From Flavobacterium sp. LHD-85 (lineage in GTDB: Bacteria; Bacteroidota; Bacteroidia; Flavobacteriales; Flavobacteriaceae): DNA of 64,000 nt. Shown piece by piece: positions 47,616-55,893 of the stretch (positions are counted from its first letter, which is position 1; the number at the start of each line of letters is the position of its first letter). The notes below the pieces were generated by a model that was not told where the DNA came from, ran no database searches, and saw only the letters and a list, made by a program, of their open reading frames with translations. Both the position numbers and the translations under genes were made by a program. The DNA is taken from positions 496,001 to 560,000 of the forward strand of contig NZ_JAVFVR010000001.1 of assembly GCF_030929595.1 (NCBI RefSeq), written 5' to 3'.

Positions 47616-47662
47616 TGTTTATTTGTGTAATCGGTTAATCATTAAATCGGTTAAACTAAAAT

Positions 47663-48139
47663 TTAGTCTCTCGAAATTTCTAGAATTTCAAATTTCAGAA
47701 CTCCGTTTGGCACTGTGATTTCAGCTACTTCTCCAACAGATTTACCTAATAAACCTTTCCCGATAGGAGAAGTTACAGAGATTTTTCCTGTTTTTAAATC
47801 AGCTTCGCTTTCTGCAACAAGGGTATATTTCATCTCCATTCCGTTACTTTGGTTTTTGATTTTTACATTTGATAAAACCAAAACCTTAGAAACATCCAAT
47901 TGCGATTCGTCAATTAATCTTGCATTTGCATACACTTCTTCAAGTTTAGCAATTCTCATTTCTAATAAACCTTGCGCTTCTTTTGCTGCATCATATTCTG
48001 CATTTTCAGACAAATCACCTTTATCTCTTGCATCTGCAATATCTTGAGATGCCTTTGGACGCATTACACTCTTTAAATGCTCCAATTCATCTTTTAATTT
48101 TTTTAATCCTTCAGCTGTATAATAAGATACTTTACTCAT
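47663..48139 (-). CDS. greA: transcription elongation factor GreA
   Basis: 158 aa from the ATG at 48139 (MSKVSYYTAEGLKKLKDELEHLK). The longer frame to 48196 translates the leader terminator and is rejected. Coiled-coil with acidic tip ARDKGDLSENAEYDAAKEAQ, then the FKBP-like domain with SPIGKGLLGKSVGEVAEI. Rescues backtracked RNA polymerase. Operon greA-HIT. Confidence 0.96.
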   Translation of the reverse strand: MSKVSYYTAEGLKKLKDELEHLKSVMRPKASQDIADARDKGDLSENAEYDAAKEAQGLLEMRIAKLEEVYANARLIDESQLDVSKVLVLSNVKIKNQSNGMEMKYTLVAESEADLKTGKISVTSPIGKGLLGKSVGEVAEITVPNGVLKFEILEISRD

Positions 48140-48161
48140 AACTTCATCGTTTATATAAATA

Positions 48162-48188
48162 CAAAAAATCCCATCGCGACGGGATTTT
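48162..48188 (-). terminator. intrinsic terminator in the greA leader
   Basis: On the minus strand AAAATCCC, 8-nt loop, GGGATTTTTT, between the -7 box and the greA ATG. Nearly the whole stem-loop is palindromic (CCCGTCGCGATGGG). Suggests attenuation of greA. Confidence 0.65.
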
Positions 48189-48195
48189 CTTACCA

Positions 48196-48203
48196 CAAAT
48201 ATA
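48196..48203 (-). promoter_or_regulatory. -7 box of greA
   Basis: TATATTTG, perfect match; predicted start near 48190, directly in front of the leader terminator. Confidence 0.55.
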
Positions 48204-48296
48204 CTATAATTTTTAATAGTACATAATTATATGTTAATCATATAGATTTCAAATCTAAATAAATTATTTTTGTTTTAACTAATTCTTATTCAAATA

Positions 48297-48713
48297 ATGA
48301 AAAAAATCTGGTTCTTTATCGCATTTACCGCAGTTTTATTCGCTTGCAGTGACAATAATAGAAGTAATAATAATCCTTACATTCCTAATTATTCTGTAAA
48401 CGCATATCTTGACACTAATCTGCCAACATACAATAAATTAATATATCCTAGTAATCCAGTCTACGTTGCCAATTATGGAGCAAAAGGAATTATTGTAATG
48501 AAAACCGGAGAAGGAACTTATACTGCTTTTGATGCGGCTTGTCCAAACCAAGCATTAACTTCTTGTACTGCTATGACGATAGACGGAATTTATGCGGTTT
48601 GTTCTTGCGACAAAACTCAATATAATTTATTTACTGGGCTTGGCGGAAAAGAATATCCGATGAAACAATATCGCGTCGAATCTTCTGGAACTGTTATTCA
48701 CGTATACAACTAA
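48297..48713 (+). CDS. lipoprotein with degenerate Rieske-like fold
   Basis: 138 aa. Lipobox AVLFAC. C-terminal region DAACPNQALTSC...CSCDKTQYNLFTGLGG...YRV has the strand order and Cys spacing of Rieske domains, but the His ligands of CxH and CxxH are replaced (CPN, CSCD), so a [2Fe-2S] cluster of Rieske type is unlikely. Envelope protein of unknown role, convergent with the TonB receptor. Confidence 0.7.
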   Translation: MKKIWFFIAFTAVLFACSDNNRSNNNPYIPNYSVNAYLDTNLPTYNKLIYPSNPVYVANYGAKGIIVMKTGEGTYTAFDAACPNQALTSCTAMTIDGIYAVCSCDKTQYNLFTGLGGKEYPMKQYRVESSGTVIHVYN

Positions 48714-48715
48714 GA

Positions 48716-48753
48716 ACAAAAAAGCCTGAAAGTAAATTTCAGGCTTTTTTGTG
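48716..48753. terminator. bidirectional terminator
   Basis: AAAAAAGCCTGAAA/TTTCAGGCTTTTTT between convergent genes. Confidence 0.9.
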
Positions 48754-48764
48754 TCTTCGCTTAA

Positions 48765-50954
48765 TTAGAATTTCAAACTCAAACCAATTAAGAAATTTGT
48801 TCCAGCCTGCGGATAATAGTACGGATATACATCCCACATATAACCGTTTGAAACATATTTTTTATCGAAAATATTATTCACCAAAGCTGTAATCGTGATC
48901 GATTGAAAAATCGTTTTTGGCTTTATTTCGTAAGACGCATTAAAATCGTTTACGAAGTAATCTGCCAGTTTAGCTGCCGGAAGTTCAATATTATTCATGT
49001 ATTGTTCTCCTACATATTTTTGCAATAATGAAAGATACAATCTCTCTATAGGCTTATACACAATCACGTTTCCTGCAATTACTTCTGGAGAATACGCAAT
49101 TTTAGTTGTTCCATAATATTCGCCATCAACTGCTAAATCAACATTTTTGTTGCTGCTTAAAGTAAAGTTTGGTCTTAAAGTGAATTTATCAGAAAGCGCA
49201 ATTGTCGCATCAAATTCAAAACCTAAACGGTAACTTTTCTCAGTATTCGCACGAATTGGATTTCCAACATCGTCTAATCTTCCCGTTAAAATCAATTGAT
49301 CTTTGTACCCCATGTAATATACATTAGAATTCAATTGAAATTTCTCTGAATTGAATCTCCATCCTAATTCAAAATCATTCAGTTTTTCTGGTTTTACATT
49401 TCCGCCTTCGTAATCTGTTCTATTTGGTTCACGATTTGCTCGTGCGTAAGAAAAATACAAAGTGTTTTTTTCGTTGAAAGCATAATTCAAACCAGCTTTT
49501 GGATTAAAGAAGTTGAAATTATCATCTACTAGACCCGTTTCTGCACTATTGGCTTTATACTTCACATTTCTGTATTGTAAATCTCCGTAAAAACTTAATT
49601 TTTCTGTGAATTGATAATTTGCTTTCGCGAAAATATTACCATCGGTTTTAGACGAATAATCATCGTAGTAATGAGATCCTAATGCTGATTGATCAGAATA
49701 TTGCGCCCAAATTACTTTTCCGAAATGATCGCCTTCATATTTATTCCAGCCTCCGCCTAAAATAACATTTAATTTCTCTGTTAGATATTTAGCAGAAAAA
49801 GTAGTTCCGTAGAAATCGTTATCCAACCATTTTTGACGGATTAAATCGGTTACTGGAACTAAATTCCCATTGTCATCTTCAACTGTTTTTGTTGGCTGAA
49901 TTGGTCCATAACCTGCAACAGGTTCATCTTCTTTATAATTTTCGTAGTACCCTTTTCCTTTTGTATAATGAAATGCTAGGTTTGTACTCCATTTATCAGA
50001 AATCGATTCACTCCAGTGCAATTGATAATGATCTTGATTGTAGTTATCAGTTTCGTTATCATAGAAATGCACATTTCCTGCATCGTCTGTGTACATTCCA
50101 GCAGAATTGAAAGTGCGGTCTGTATTAAGAGTTTCTGCATCGATTCCGTTCCAAGATTGATATGTTTTTTGAGTTCCTCCAAAAACCAACGCTTTAATCA
50201 AAGTCGTTTTACCAACATAAGTTCCCTGCAAGAAATATGATTTTAAATCGGCGCTTCCGCGGTCAATATATCCGTGTGTTTTTATTGTAGACAAACGTCC
50301 CGCAATTTCAAAATGATCATTTAATAAACCAGTACTAAATTTCACTGTATTTTTAAATGTATTGAAAGATCCGGCCGAACTTGAAATTTCACCTGTCGCT
50401 TTTCTTGCATAACTATCCGTCAACATATTTAAACTTGCCCCAAAAGCACCAGCTCCATTTGTCGATGTTCCAACTCCACGCTGCAATTGAAGGCTTTCTA
50501 CAGAAGAAGCAAAATCGGGCATATTTACCCAAAACGTTCCCTGACTTTCTGCATCATTGTACGGAATTCCGTTTATGGTCACGTTTACACGTGTTGCGTC
50601 GCTTCCACGAACTCGAATTCCTGTATAACCAACACCATTTCCTGCATCTGAAGTTGTTACGACCGAAGGAAGATAATTCATCAAAACGGGAATGTCCTGA
50701 CCTAGATTTCTATACTTAATTTCCTTTTTATCCATATTACTGAAACTCACCGGAGTCTTAGAAGTAACACGAACTGCCGAAACCAATACATCATCAAGCT
50801 GATTCACTTTTGTAGAATCTTGCTGCTGCGCAAAAGAGAATAGAGAATAGAAGAAAGAGAAAAGAGAAAAGAAAATAGATTTTAGGCTCAACTTTGAACC
50901 TTTGTGCCTTTGTACCTTTGTACCTTTAGAAGTACCTTGAAAAATAGTTTTCAT
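48765..50954 (-). CDS. TonB-dependent receptor under TPP control (probable thiamine-related uptake)
   Basis: 729 aa. Signal core SLKSIFFSLFSFFYSLFSFAQ (about 24-43) preceded by an unusually long n-region, plug domain with GYTGIRVRGSDATRVNVTINGIPYND and LQRGVGTSTNGAGAFGASLNM, 22-strand barrel ending in ...LIGLSLKF. Outer-membrane importer driven by TonB. The TPP riboswitch upstream and a PnuC-type transporter gene nearby point to thiamine or a precursor as ligand (inference). Confidence 0.92.
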   Translation of the reverse strand: MKTIFQGTSKGTKVQRHKGSKLSLKSIFFSLFSFFYSLFSFAQQQDSTKVNQLDDVLVSAVRVTSKTPVSFSNMDKKEIKYRNLGQDIPVLMNYLPSVVTTSDAGNGVGYTGIRVRGSDATRVNVTINGIPYNDAESQGTFWVNMPDFASSVESLQLQRGVGTSTNGAGAFGASLNMLTDSYARKATGEISSSAGSFNTFKNTVKFSTGLLNDHFEIAGRLSTIKTHGYIDRGSADLKSYFLQGTYVGKTTLIKALVFGGTQKTYQSWNGIDAETLNTDRTFNSAGMYTDDAGNVHFYDNETDNYNQDHYQLHWSESISDKWSTNLAFHYTKGKGYYENYKEDEPVAGYGPIQPTKTVEDDNGNLVPVTDLIRQKWLDNDFYGTTFSAKYLTEKLNVILGGGWNKYEGDHFGKVIWAQYSDQSALGSHYYDDYSSKTDGNIFAKANYQFTEKLSFYGDLQYRNVKYKANSAETGLVDDNFNFFNPKAGLNYAFNEKNTLYFSYARANREPNRTDYEGGNVKPEKLNDFELGWRFNSEKFQLNSNVYYMGYKDQLILTGRLDDVGNPIRANTEKSYRLGFEFDATIALSDKFTLRPNFTLSSNKNVDLAVDGEYYGTTKIAYSPEVIAGNVIVYKPIERLYLSLLQKYVGEQYMNNIELPAAKLADYFVNDFNASYEIKPKTIFQSITITALVNNIFDKKYVSNGYMWDVYPYYYPQAGTNFLIGLSLKF
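50899..50930. repeat. 8-bp tandem repeat inside the TonB receptor signal region
   Basis: CCTTTGTG, CCTTTGTA, CCTTTGTA, CCTTTAGA on the plus strand. It encodes the n-region residues KGTKVQRHKG. The period is not a multiple of three. Confidence 0.8.
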
Positions 50955-50972
50955 TCGTAAAGAATTACGAAT
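50952..50972 (-). promoter_or_regulatory. hairpin covering the TonB receptor start codon
   Basis: ATTCGTAA (50965..50972) pairs perfectly with TTACGAAT (50953..50960), which contains AT of the ATG; 4-nt loop. Probable expression platform of the TPP riboswitch. Confidence 0.55.
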
Positions 50973-51044
50973 AAAAGGGGGAATTATTCTTTGTTAAATT
51001 AATAAATGTGTTTCCCGACAAAATAAAGTGTGCACGCTTGATAG

Positions 51045-51124
51045 TGTCGTTTTTCCCTTAGCAACATTACTCGCTCAGGTTCTTTGGGTATGATCTCAGC
51101 TCGTTATTTAGAGCACCCCTTTGA
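51045..51124 (-). ncRNA. TPP riboswitch (TonB receptor)
   Basis: Minus-strand THI-element core: GGGGTGCTC, GAGCTGAGATCATACCC, GAACCTGAGCGAGTAATG, GCTAAGGGAAA. The 3' end is about 90 nt before the receptor ATG. Confidence 0.95.
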
Positions 51125-51131
51125 GACAGTG

Positions 51132-51161
51132 CAAATGTAATGTTAAAAAGTTAAATTCCAA
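51132..51161 (-). promoter_or_regulatory. promoter of the TPP-regulated TonB receptor
   Basis: TTG (51159..51161), 19-bp spacer, TACATTTG (51132..51139). The -33 TTG is supplied by the adjacent ATTCCAA repeat. Confidence 0.6.
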
Positions 51162-51256
51162 TATTGAAAATTCCAAATTCCAAAAATTCAACTAGATTGA
51201 AATTAAAATTCCAAATTCCAACATTAACCTTAGTTGTTGGAATTTGGAATTTATAA
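51152..51256. repeat. ATTCCAA-type inverted repeat tract
   Basis: AATTCCAATATTG, AAATTCCAAATTCCAAA, AAATTCCAAATTCCAAC and the complementary TTGGAATTTGGAATTT between arfB and the riboswitch promoter. Together with the riboswitch it accounts for the whole 312-bp gap. Confidence 0.55.
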
Positions 51257-51266
51257 ATTGTTTTTT

Positions 51267-51671
51267 TTACTCGATGTTCGGTTTCCTTCTTGATTGTTTC
51301 AAGTCAGAAATATTCTTTTTGTCTTTGATTCTTTTCTTAATTACCGCTTTCGGGACTTTTGTTGCTTTCCTAACTTTAGGAACATAAAGTCCTTTTTTGA
51401 TAATTTCCAGAAATCGTTTGGTTACAATTTCTTTATTTTTAAGCTGACTTCTGTCTTCATCGCAATTTAAAATCAGAATATTTTCAGAAGTTAATCTGGC
51501 TGAAATGTTCTCTTGCAATAGCAATTTTTCTTCTTCAGTCAAAGCTTGCGAAGCGTTCAAATCAAAATTCAGAACTACTTTAGACGAAACTTTATTTACG
51601 TTTTGTCCGCCAGAACCACTGCTGCGAACAGCCTTAAAGTTTAACTCTGATATGATTTTCTCTGAATCCAT
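51267..51671 (-). CDS. arfB: peptidyl-tRNA hydrolase ArfB
   Basis: 134 aa. GGQ motif in VRSSGSGGQNVNKVSSKVVL and a basic C-terminal tail (KVPKAVIKKRIKDKKN) that enters the empty mRNA channel; length matches ArfB/YaeJ rather than a full release factor. Rescues ribosomes stalled on non-stop mRNA. Starts one base after the preceding gene. Confidence 0.93.
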   Translation of the reverse strand: MDSEKIISELNFKAVRSSGSGGQNVNKVSSKVVLNFDLNASQALTEEEKLLLQENISARLTSENILILNCDEDRSQLKNKEIVTKRFLEIIKKGLYVPKVRKATKVPKAVIKKRIKDKKNISDLKQSRRKPNIE

Positions 51672-51672
51672 A

Positions 51673-53787
51673 TTATTGTGGCTGATGCGCCGCTTTCAAT
51701 AAATCGTTTACCGTTTTTACAGGATTAAAAGTAATCAAAGGAACCGCAACAAAAATAGTTAGCCAATTTGCCATTGATCCGTTCCATAAACCTGGTAATT
51801 CATAATTTTTGACAGGCTTGCCATCAACACTTTTTTCCACAATAAAACCAGCTTTTTGATCTACAAACTCTAACAAATCAAACCTTTCGTTTTTGTAATT
51901 TTTAATTCCGCAAACTAAATCTACTGGATTAAAATGTGTTGCCTCTGCCAAGATTTTTTCTTGCTTTTTATCCTGAAGATCAATTTGAGATGTTTCTACA
52001 ATTTGCAACGATTTTATCCCCTTTTTATTCGTAACCCAAAAAGGCCCTCCACCTGGCTCACCTTCATTCTTAACCATTCCGCAAACTCGAATCGGCCTGT
52101 TTAAAAGCTCTTTAAGTTTACTTATTTTATTTTCAAAAGTAAATTTATTGAAATCTGTTGTCATCTCAACATTAAAGTCCTTCTCCAAAAAATGGAGCAT
52201 ATCTTCAACATCGTTTTCTTTAATTTTTCCTTGGTCAATTAGCTTTATATTTTCAAAAACTTTCTGCTGCATTTCGATCAAAATACCTGCTAGAGCTTTT
52301 TTATACAATGTAATTTGATCAATATGATTTTGAATTACATTATCTATGTTTTTAATAAAAATTATATCTGCATCGAGATTATTAAGATTCTTAATTAAAG
52401 CTCCATGTCCTCCTGGTCTAAAAATCAGATAACCATCTTTATCTTTTACCAACTTATCTTTTGCGTCAATTGTAATCGAATCTGTACTCTTGCTTTGATA
52501 AGAATATCCGATATCTATGTTAATACCTGACAGTTTTTCGATTTTGTCTTTAATTTCATCAACTGCTAGCTCAAATAAATGCTGATGTATTTCTGAAACT
52601 GTAAAATGCAAATTAGACACATTCTTTGATGATGCATAATGTACACATTCATTCAAATGTTCTTCAATCGGATTAGCAATATGCGTATCATATTGATGAA
52701 ACGGCAAAACAGCTTTGGGTTTATTTGCAGAATTAAAATAGTCTGGAGACAAAAGCAATTTTATAAAATAGTAATTTTTATAATCTCTTTCTAAAGTCTC
52801 AAAATCAGGATAAATTTCTCTTAATTTTTTATCTACTGTTTCAAAAAAAGGAAACTTCTCCATACCAACGATAAAAATGGCAAGTTCTTTATCGTTTTTT
52901 CTGTTTATGTATGCATTTATTGTTTCTTTTTTAATGTCAAAATCATTCAAAAATGCTATTAAGAATTTATACATCCTTGTTGCAGCACCAGAAGCAGGAA
53001 CAAATTTTTTAATTTTAAATTTATCTTTCTGCTCATCAAAAAACAAGGCTTTCTGCTGAAATTCGTTATCAGATAAATTTAAAATACCATCATTTATAGT
53101 AGCTGGTCTTATGAGATTACTTTTAGCGATTCCCTTTTTAAAACTTTTTAATTGTTTTAAAATAGTTTCAAAAGAAATTCCTCTATTATAGATCTGCACA
53201 AAATCGTTAGACGAAAAATCATGCTCTTTAGCAGTAGTAAGTTCATCAATAATTGCTGTTGCTTTTGCTAAACGTGTTTCTTTGTCTCCTGATAACGTTA
53301 TAAAGGGCTTTTTTGTATCGATCAATGTCTGTTTAAAAACAGAAAATACCGTTTCTCTTCCTTCAGGAGTATCACGAATATCGTCTTTCTCCCAAGGAAC
53401 ATCAATATCTGTAAGGAAAAATAAATCGTATTCATGTTTTAGCGCCGCTTCGTTTAAAAGCGGATCACAAAAACCATAATACATTTCAGAAAATACTTTG
53501 GTTACCATTAAGTTGGTGTCACAAAACAAGTATTTATTTGCATTGACCAGTTTTTCGTTCTCTAATGCCGTCTGACCATACGCAATTGGCATCATATCAT
53601 CGGCTACGCAAATATGCTTATTCTCCTCCCATTTTTCTTGCAGATAGTCACGTGCAAATTCAGGAACCCATTCGGTTTCGTAGTAATCTGCAAGCTGTTT
53701 TGCTAAGGTAGTTTTCCCTGTACTTTCAGGGCCAAACAAAGCAATTTTTATGATTGTTGTTTTTTGCTGTCTAAGATCTTTCTCCAT
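51673..53787 (-). CDS. NadR-type kinase/AAA domain fused to DUF4301
   Basis: 704 aa. Residues 1-190 form a P-loop NTPase like the ribosylnicotinamide kinase half of NadR: ALFGPESTGKTTLAKQLA, WVPEFARDY, CDTNLMVTKVFSEMYYG, DIDVPWEKDDIRD. From about 200 to 704 it is DUF4301 (FVPASGAATRMYKFL, FRPGGHGALIKNLN, GEPGGGPFWV, LPGLWNGSMANW). Overlaps pnuC by 40 nt. The kinase may trap the vitamin imported by PnuC; the DUF4301 function is unknown. Confidence 0.85.
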   Translation of the reverse strand: MEKDLRQQKTTIIKIALFGPESTGKTTLAKQLADYYETEWVPEFARDYLQEKWEENKHICVADDMMPIAYGQTALENEKLVNANKYLFCDTNLMVTKVFSEMYYGFCDPLLNEAALKHEYDLFFLTDIDVPWEKDDIRDTPEGRETVFSVFKQTLIDTKKPFITLSGDKETRLAKATAIIDELTTAKEHDFSSNDFVQIYNRGISFETILKQLKSFKKGIAKSNLIRPATINDGILNLSDNEFQQKALFFDEQKDKFKIKKFVPASGAATRMYKFLIAFLNDFDIKKETINAYINRKNDKELAIFIVGMEKFPFFETVDKKLREIYPDFETLERDYKNYYFIKLLLSPDYFNSANKPKAVLPFHQYDTHIANPIEEHLNECVHYASSKNVSNLHFTVSEIHQHLFELAVDEIKDKIEKLSGINIDIGYSYQSKSTDSITIDAKDKLVKDKDGYLIFRPGGHGALIKNLNNLDADIIFIKNIDNVIQNHIDQITLYKKALAGILIEMQQKVFENIKLIDQGKIKENDVEDMLHFLEKDFNVEMTTDFNKFTFENKISKLKELLNRPIRVCGMVKNEGEPGGGPFWVTNKKGIKSLQIVETSQIDLQDKKQEKILAEATHFNPVDLVCGIKNYKNERFDLLEFVDQKAGFIVEKSVDGKPVKNYELPGLWNGSMANWLTIFVAVPLITFNPVKTVNDLLKAAHQPQ

Positions 53788-54371
53788 TCTAAATAAGCTG
53801 AAATAGCCAAAATTGTAAAAATTATATACTGAAGTGACAGCATCCCTAAACCGCGATAAGCGTAGAGAGGCACAACAATAATATCACCAATAATCCAAAG
53901 TGTCCAGTTTTCTATTTTTTTTCTGGCCATATACCACATTCCTGCGAAAAATATTCCAGACGAAATCATATCGACATAATTATCCCTATGAATTTCATAA
54001 TCAAAATATTTATAAATCCCGAAAACTACAAAAACAGTCACAATAAACAGTAAGATTCCGATTATTTTTTCATTAAAATTTGTACGGGTAATTGGCAGAT
54101 TATCTTCTGCTGTTCCTCCTTTTGCCCAAACATACCAACCATAAATACTCATTACAGAAAAATAAGCGTTAATAATCATGTCTCCTATATAACCTGCCAC
54201 ATAAAGCAGATATACTGATATTGCTGTCGCAATTAATCCTGTAGGGTACACCCAGATATTTTCTTTTTTAGCAAACCAAACACTTAAAATTCCGCAGACA
54301 AATACTAGGAACTCCAAAACAATGTGCCATAAGGGTGCATTTTTATAACTTTCTAAAAAAAAATCTATCAT
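53748..54371 (-). CDS. PnuC-type vitamin transporter
   Basis: 207 aa, about seven membrane helices. WVYPTGLIATAISVYLLY, DMIINAYFSVMSIYGWYVW, MARKKIENWTLWIIGDIIVVPLY are PnuC motifs. PnuC proteins facilitate uptake of nicotinamide riboside; PnuT relatives take thiamine. A TPP-regulated TonB receptor close by favours thiamine; the NadR-like kinase favours NR. Undecided. Confidence 0.88.
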   Translation of the reverse strand: MIDFFLESYKNAPLWHIVLEFLVFVCGILSVWFAKKENIWVYPTGLIATAISVYLLYVAGYIGDMIINAYFSVMSIYGWYVWAKGGTAEDNLPITRTNFNEKIIGILLFIVTVFVVFGIYKYFDYEIHRDNYVDMISSGIFFAGMWYMARKKIENWTLWIIGDIIVVPLYAYRGLGMLSLQYIIFTILAISAYLEWRKILDSKKQQS

Positions 54372-54391
54372 GAAAATGTGGTATTTGGCAT

Positions 54392-55120
54392 TTATAACTC
54401 AAAAAAACGACTGTTGTTTTCAAACGCAGTCCCGATAACAACCAAATCTGCGCCAGCTTTATATGCTTTTTGAATTCCCTGCAAATCTACAATTCCTCCG
54501 CCAACAATAACAGGAATTTGAACATTTTGAGAAATTAGCTTAATCATTTCTGTTGGAACAGACTCTTTAGCGCCACTTCCTGCTTCTAAATAAATGAGTT
54601 GATTTCCTAACATTTCTCCTGCTTGAGCTGTAGCTAGAACCAATTCAAGGTTTTCGCGGCTTAGAGGTTTCGTTTTACTTACACGCGCAACGGCTGTCTC
54701 ATTACCGCTTTCAATTAAAATATAGCCTGTAGAAATGACTTCTAGATTTGTTTTTTTCAGAATTGGAGCAGCCTGAACCTGATATTCAATCAAATAATCA
54801 GGATTTCGGCCAGACAATAAAGACAGAAACAAGATACCATCTGCTTTTGGTGAAATCTGAGAAGGATCTCCTGGAAACAAAATAACTGGCAGAATTGTCT
54901 TTTGTTTTAATGTCGTAATTAATTCTTCTAAAATATTGTTCTGAACAATACTTCCTCCCACAAAAATGTGAGTTGCAGGCGACTCGTTAATTTTATCAAT
55001 TAAATGATTCAAATTTTCCAGCACAATTTTATCAGGATCCAAAAGTACAGCCAGCAATTTTTGACTGTTGCTTTTAGCTTCTAAAATCTGTTGTCTAATA
55101 GTGAGTATTTGTTCTTGCAT
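54392..55120 (-). CDS. geranylgeranylglyceryl phosphate synthase family (group II)
   Basis: 242 aa TIM barrel. LLAVLLDPDKI, THIFVGGSIVQNN, VILFPGDPSQIS, LIYLEAGSGAKESV, PVIVGGGIVDLQGI, ADLVVIGTAFE. Condenses a polyprenyl diphosphate with glycerol-1-phosphate; family known from archaea and also Bacteroidetes. Physiological product here unknown. First gene of the minus-strand run that continues to arfB. Confidence 0.93.
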   Translation of the reverse strand: MQEQILTIRQQILEAKSNSQKLLAVLLDPDKIVLENLNHLIDKINESPATHIFVGGSIVQNNILEELITTLKQKTILPVILFPGDPSQISPKADGILFLSLLSGRNPDYLIEYQVQAAPILKKTNLEVISTGYILIESGNETAVARVSKTKPLSRENLELVLATAQAGEMLGNQLIYLEAGSGAKESVPTEMIKLISQNVQIPVIVGGGIVDLQGIQKAYKAGADLVVIGTAFENNSRFFEL

Positions 55121-55173
55121 ATGGGGTGTAAAAGTAAAAGATTTTTAATGCAGAAGAACTATTTTGAATGAAT

Positions 55174-55181
55174 TATATTTG
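55174..55181 (+). promoter_or_regulatory. -7 box of the Crp/Fnr gene
   Basis: TATATTTG, 33 nt upstream of the ATG; no matching -33 box. Confidence 0.45.
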
Positions 55182-55214
55182 TTCTGCACCTTTTGATAAC
55201 GTAAATAATACATT

Positions 55215-55811
55215 ATGATTACAGTTGAATTACTAGAAAAGTACAGTGTTTTAAAAAAATCCTTTGATAAAAATGATATCATTTTTGAAGAAGGAAATCT
55301 ACCACTGCACTATTATCAGATTATTTCTGGCGAAGTAAAAATGAGTAATTATAATGATGACGGACGCGAATTTATTCAAGGCATATTTTATCATGGCCAA
55401 TCTTTTGGTGAACCTCCATTATTCTTAAATCAAAAATATCCAGCAAATGCAATTGCTGTAGAACATACTGAGATTTTTATTCTTCCAAAACAAAACTTTA
55501 TGAAGCTTTTAGAAGAAAATCCAAAAGTCAGTATTAAAGTAATTGAGAATCTCGCACAACGATTGTATTATAAATCGGTTATGGCGGCAGAAATTTCGAC
55601 ACACGAACCAGAACATCGTGTATTGAAACTAATAGATCACGGCATTGCCTATTTCAATTTTCAGAAAGATAATAACGGATATCTTATTAATTTTACCAGA
55701 CAGCAAATTGGAGACTTGACAGGTTTACGTGTTGAAACCGTTATTAGAGCAATAAAAGCATTGGAGAAAAAAGGCGAATTGAAAATTATTAATCGAAAAG
55801 TATACAGATAA
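55215..55811 (+). CDS. Crp/Fnr family transcriptional regulator
   Basis: 198 aa. cNMP-type beta barrel (1-115: IIFEEGNLPLHYYQIISGEVKMS, GQSFGEPPLF), dimerisation helix, and C-terminal HTH FTRQQIGDLTGLRVETVIRAIKALEKKGELKI. No Cys cluster of the FNR type is seen. Located next to a haemoglobin operon that has a Crp-type inverted repeat in its promoter. Confidence 0.93.
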   Translation: MITVELLEKYSVLKKSFDKNDIIFEEGNLPLHYYQIISGEVKMSNYNDDGREFIQGIFYHGQSFGEPPLFLNQKYPANAIAVEHTEIFILPKQNFMKLLEENPKVSIKVIENLAQRLYYKSVMAAEISTHEPEHRVLKLIDHGIAYFNFQKDNNGYLINFTRQQIGDLTGLRVETVIRAIKALEKKGELKIINRKVYR

Positions 55812-55822
55812 AAAAATTCCCG

Positions 55823-55871
55823 TTTTATGATTAAAGTCATAAAATGCAGTACGATTGTGGGTGTAATTTTG
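55823..55871 (+). promoter_or_regulatory. promoter and Crp/Fnr-type box of the haemoglobin operon
   Basis: TTTTATGA-N6-TCATAAAA (55823..55844), then TAATTTTG (55864..55871). The repeat is centred about 43 bp before the predicted start, a class II activator position. Confidence 0.6.
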
Positions 55872-55893
55872 TTGGTATAAAAAACTGAATACC

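Noticed and set aside
48140..48196. N-terminal extension of greA
   Set aside because: It translates the leader terminator hairpin and does not match the GreA family start.
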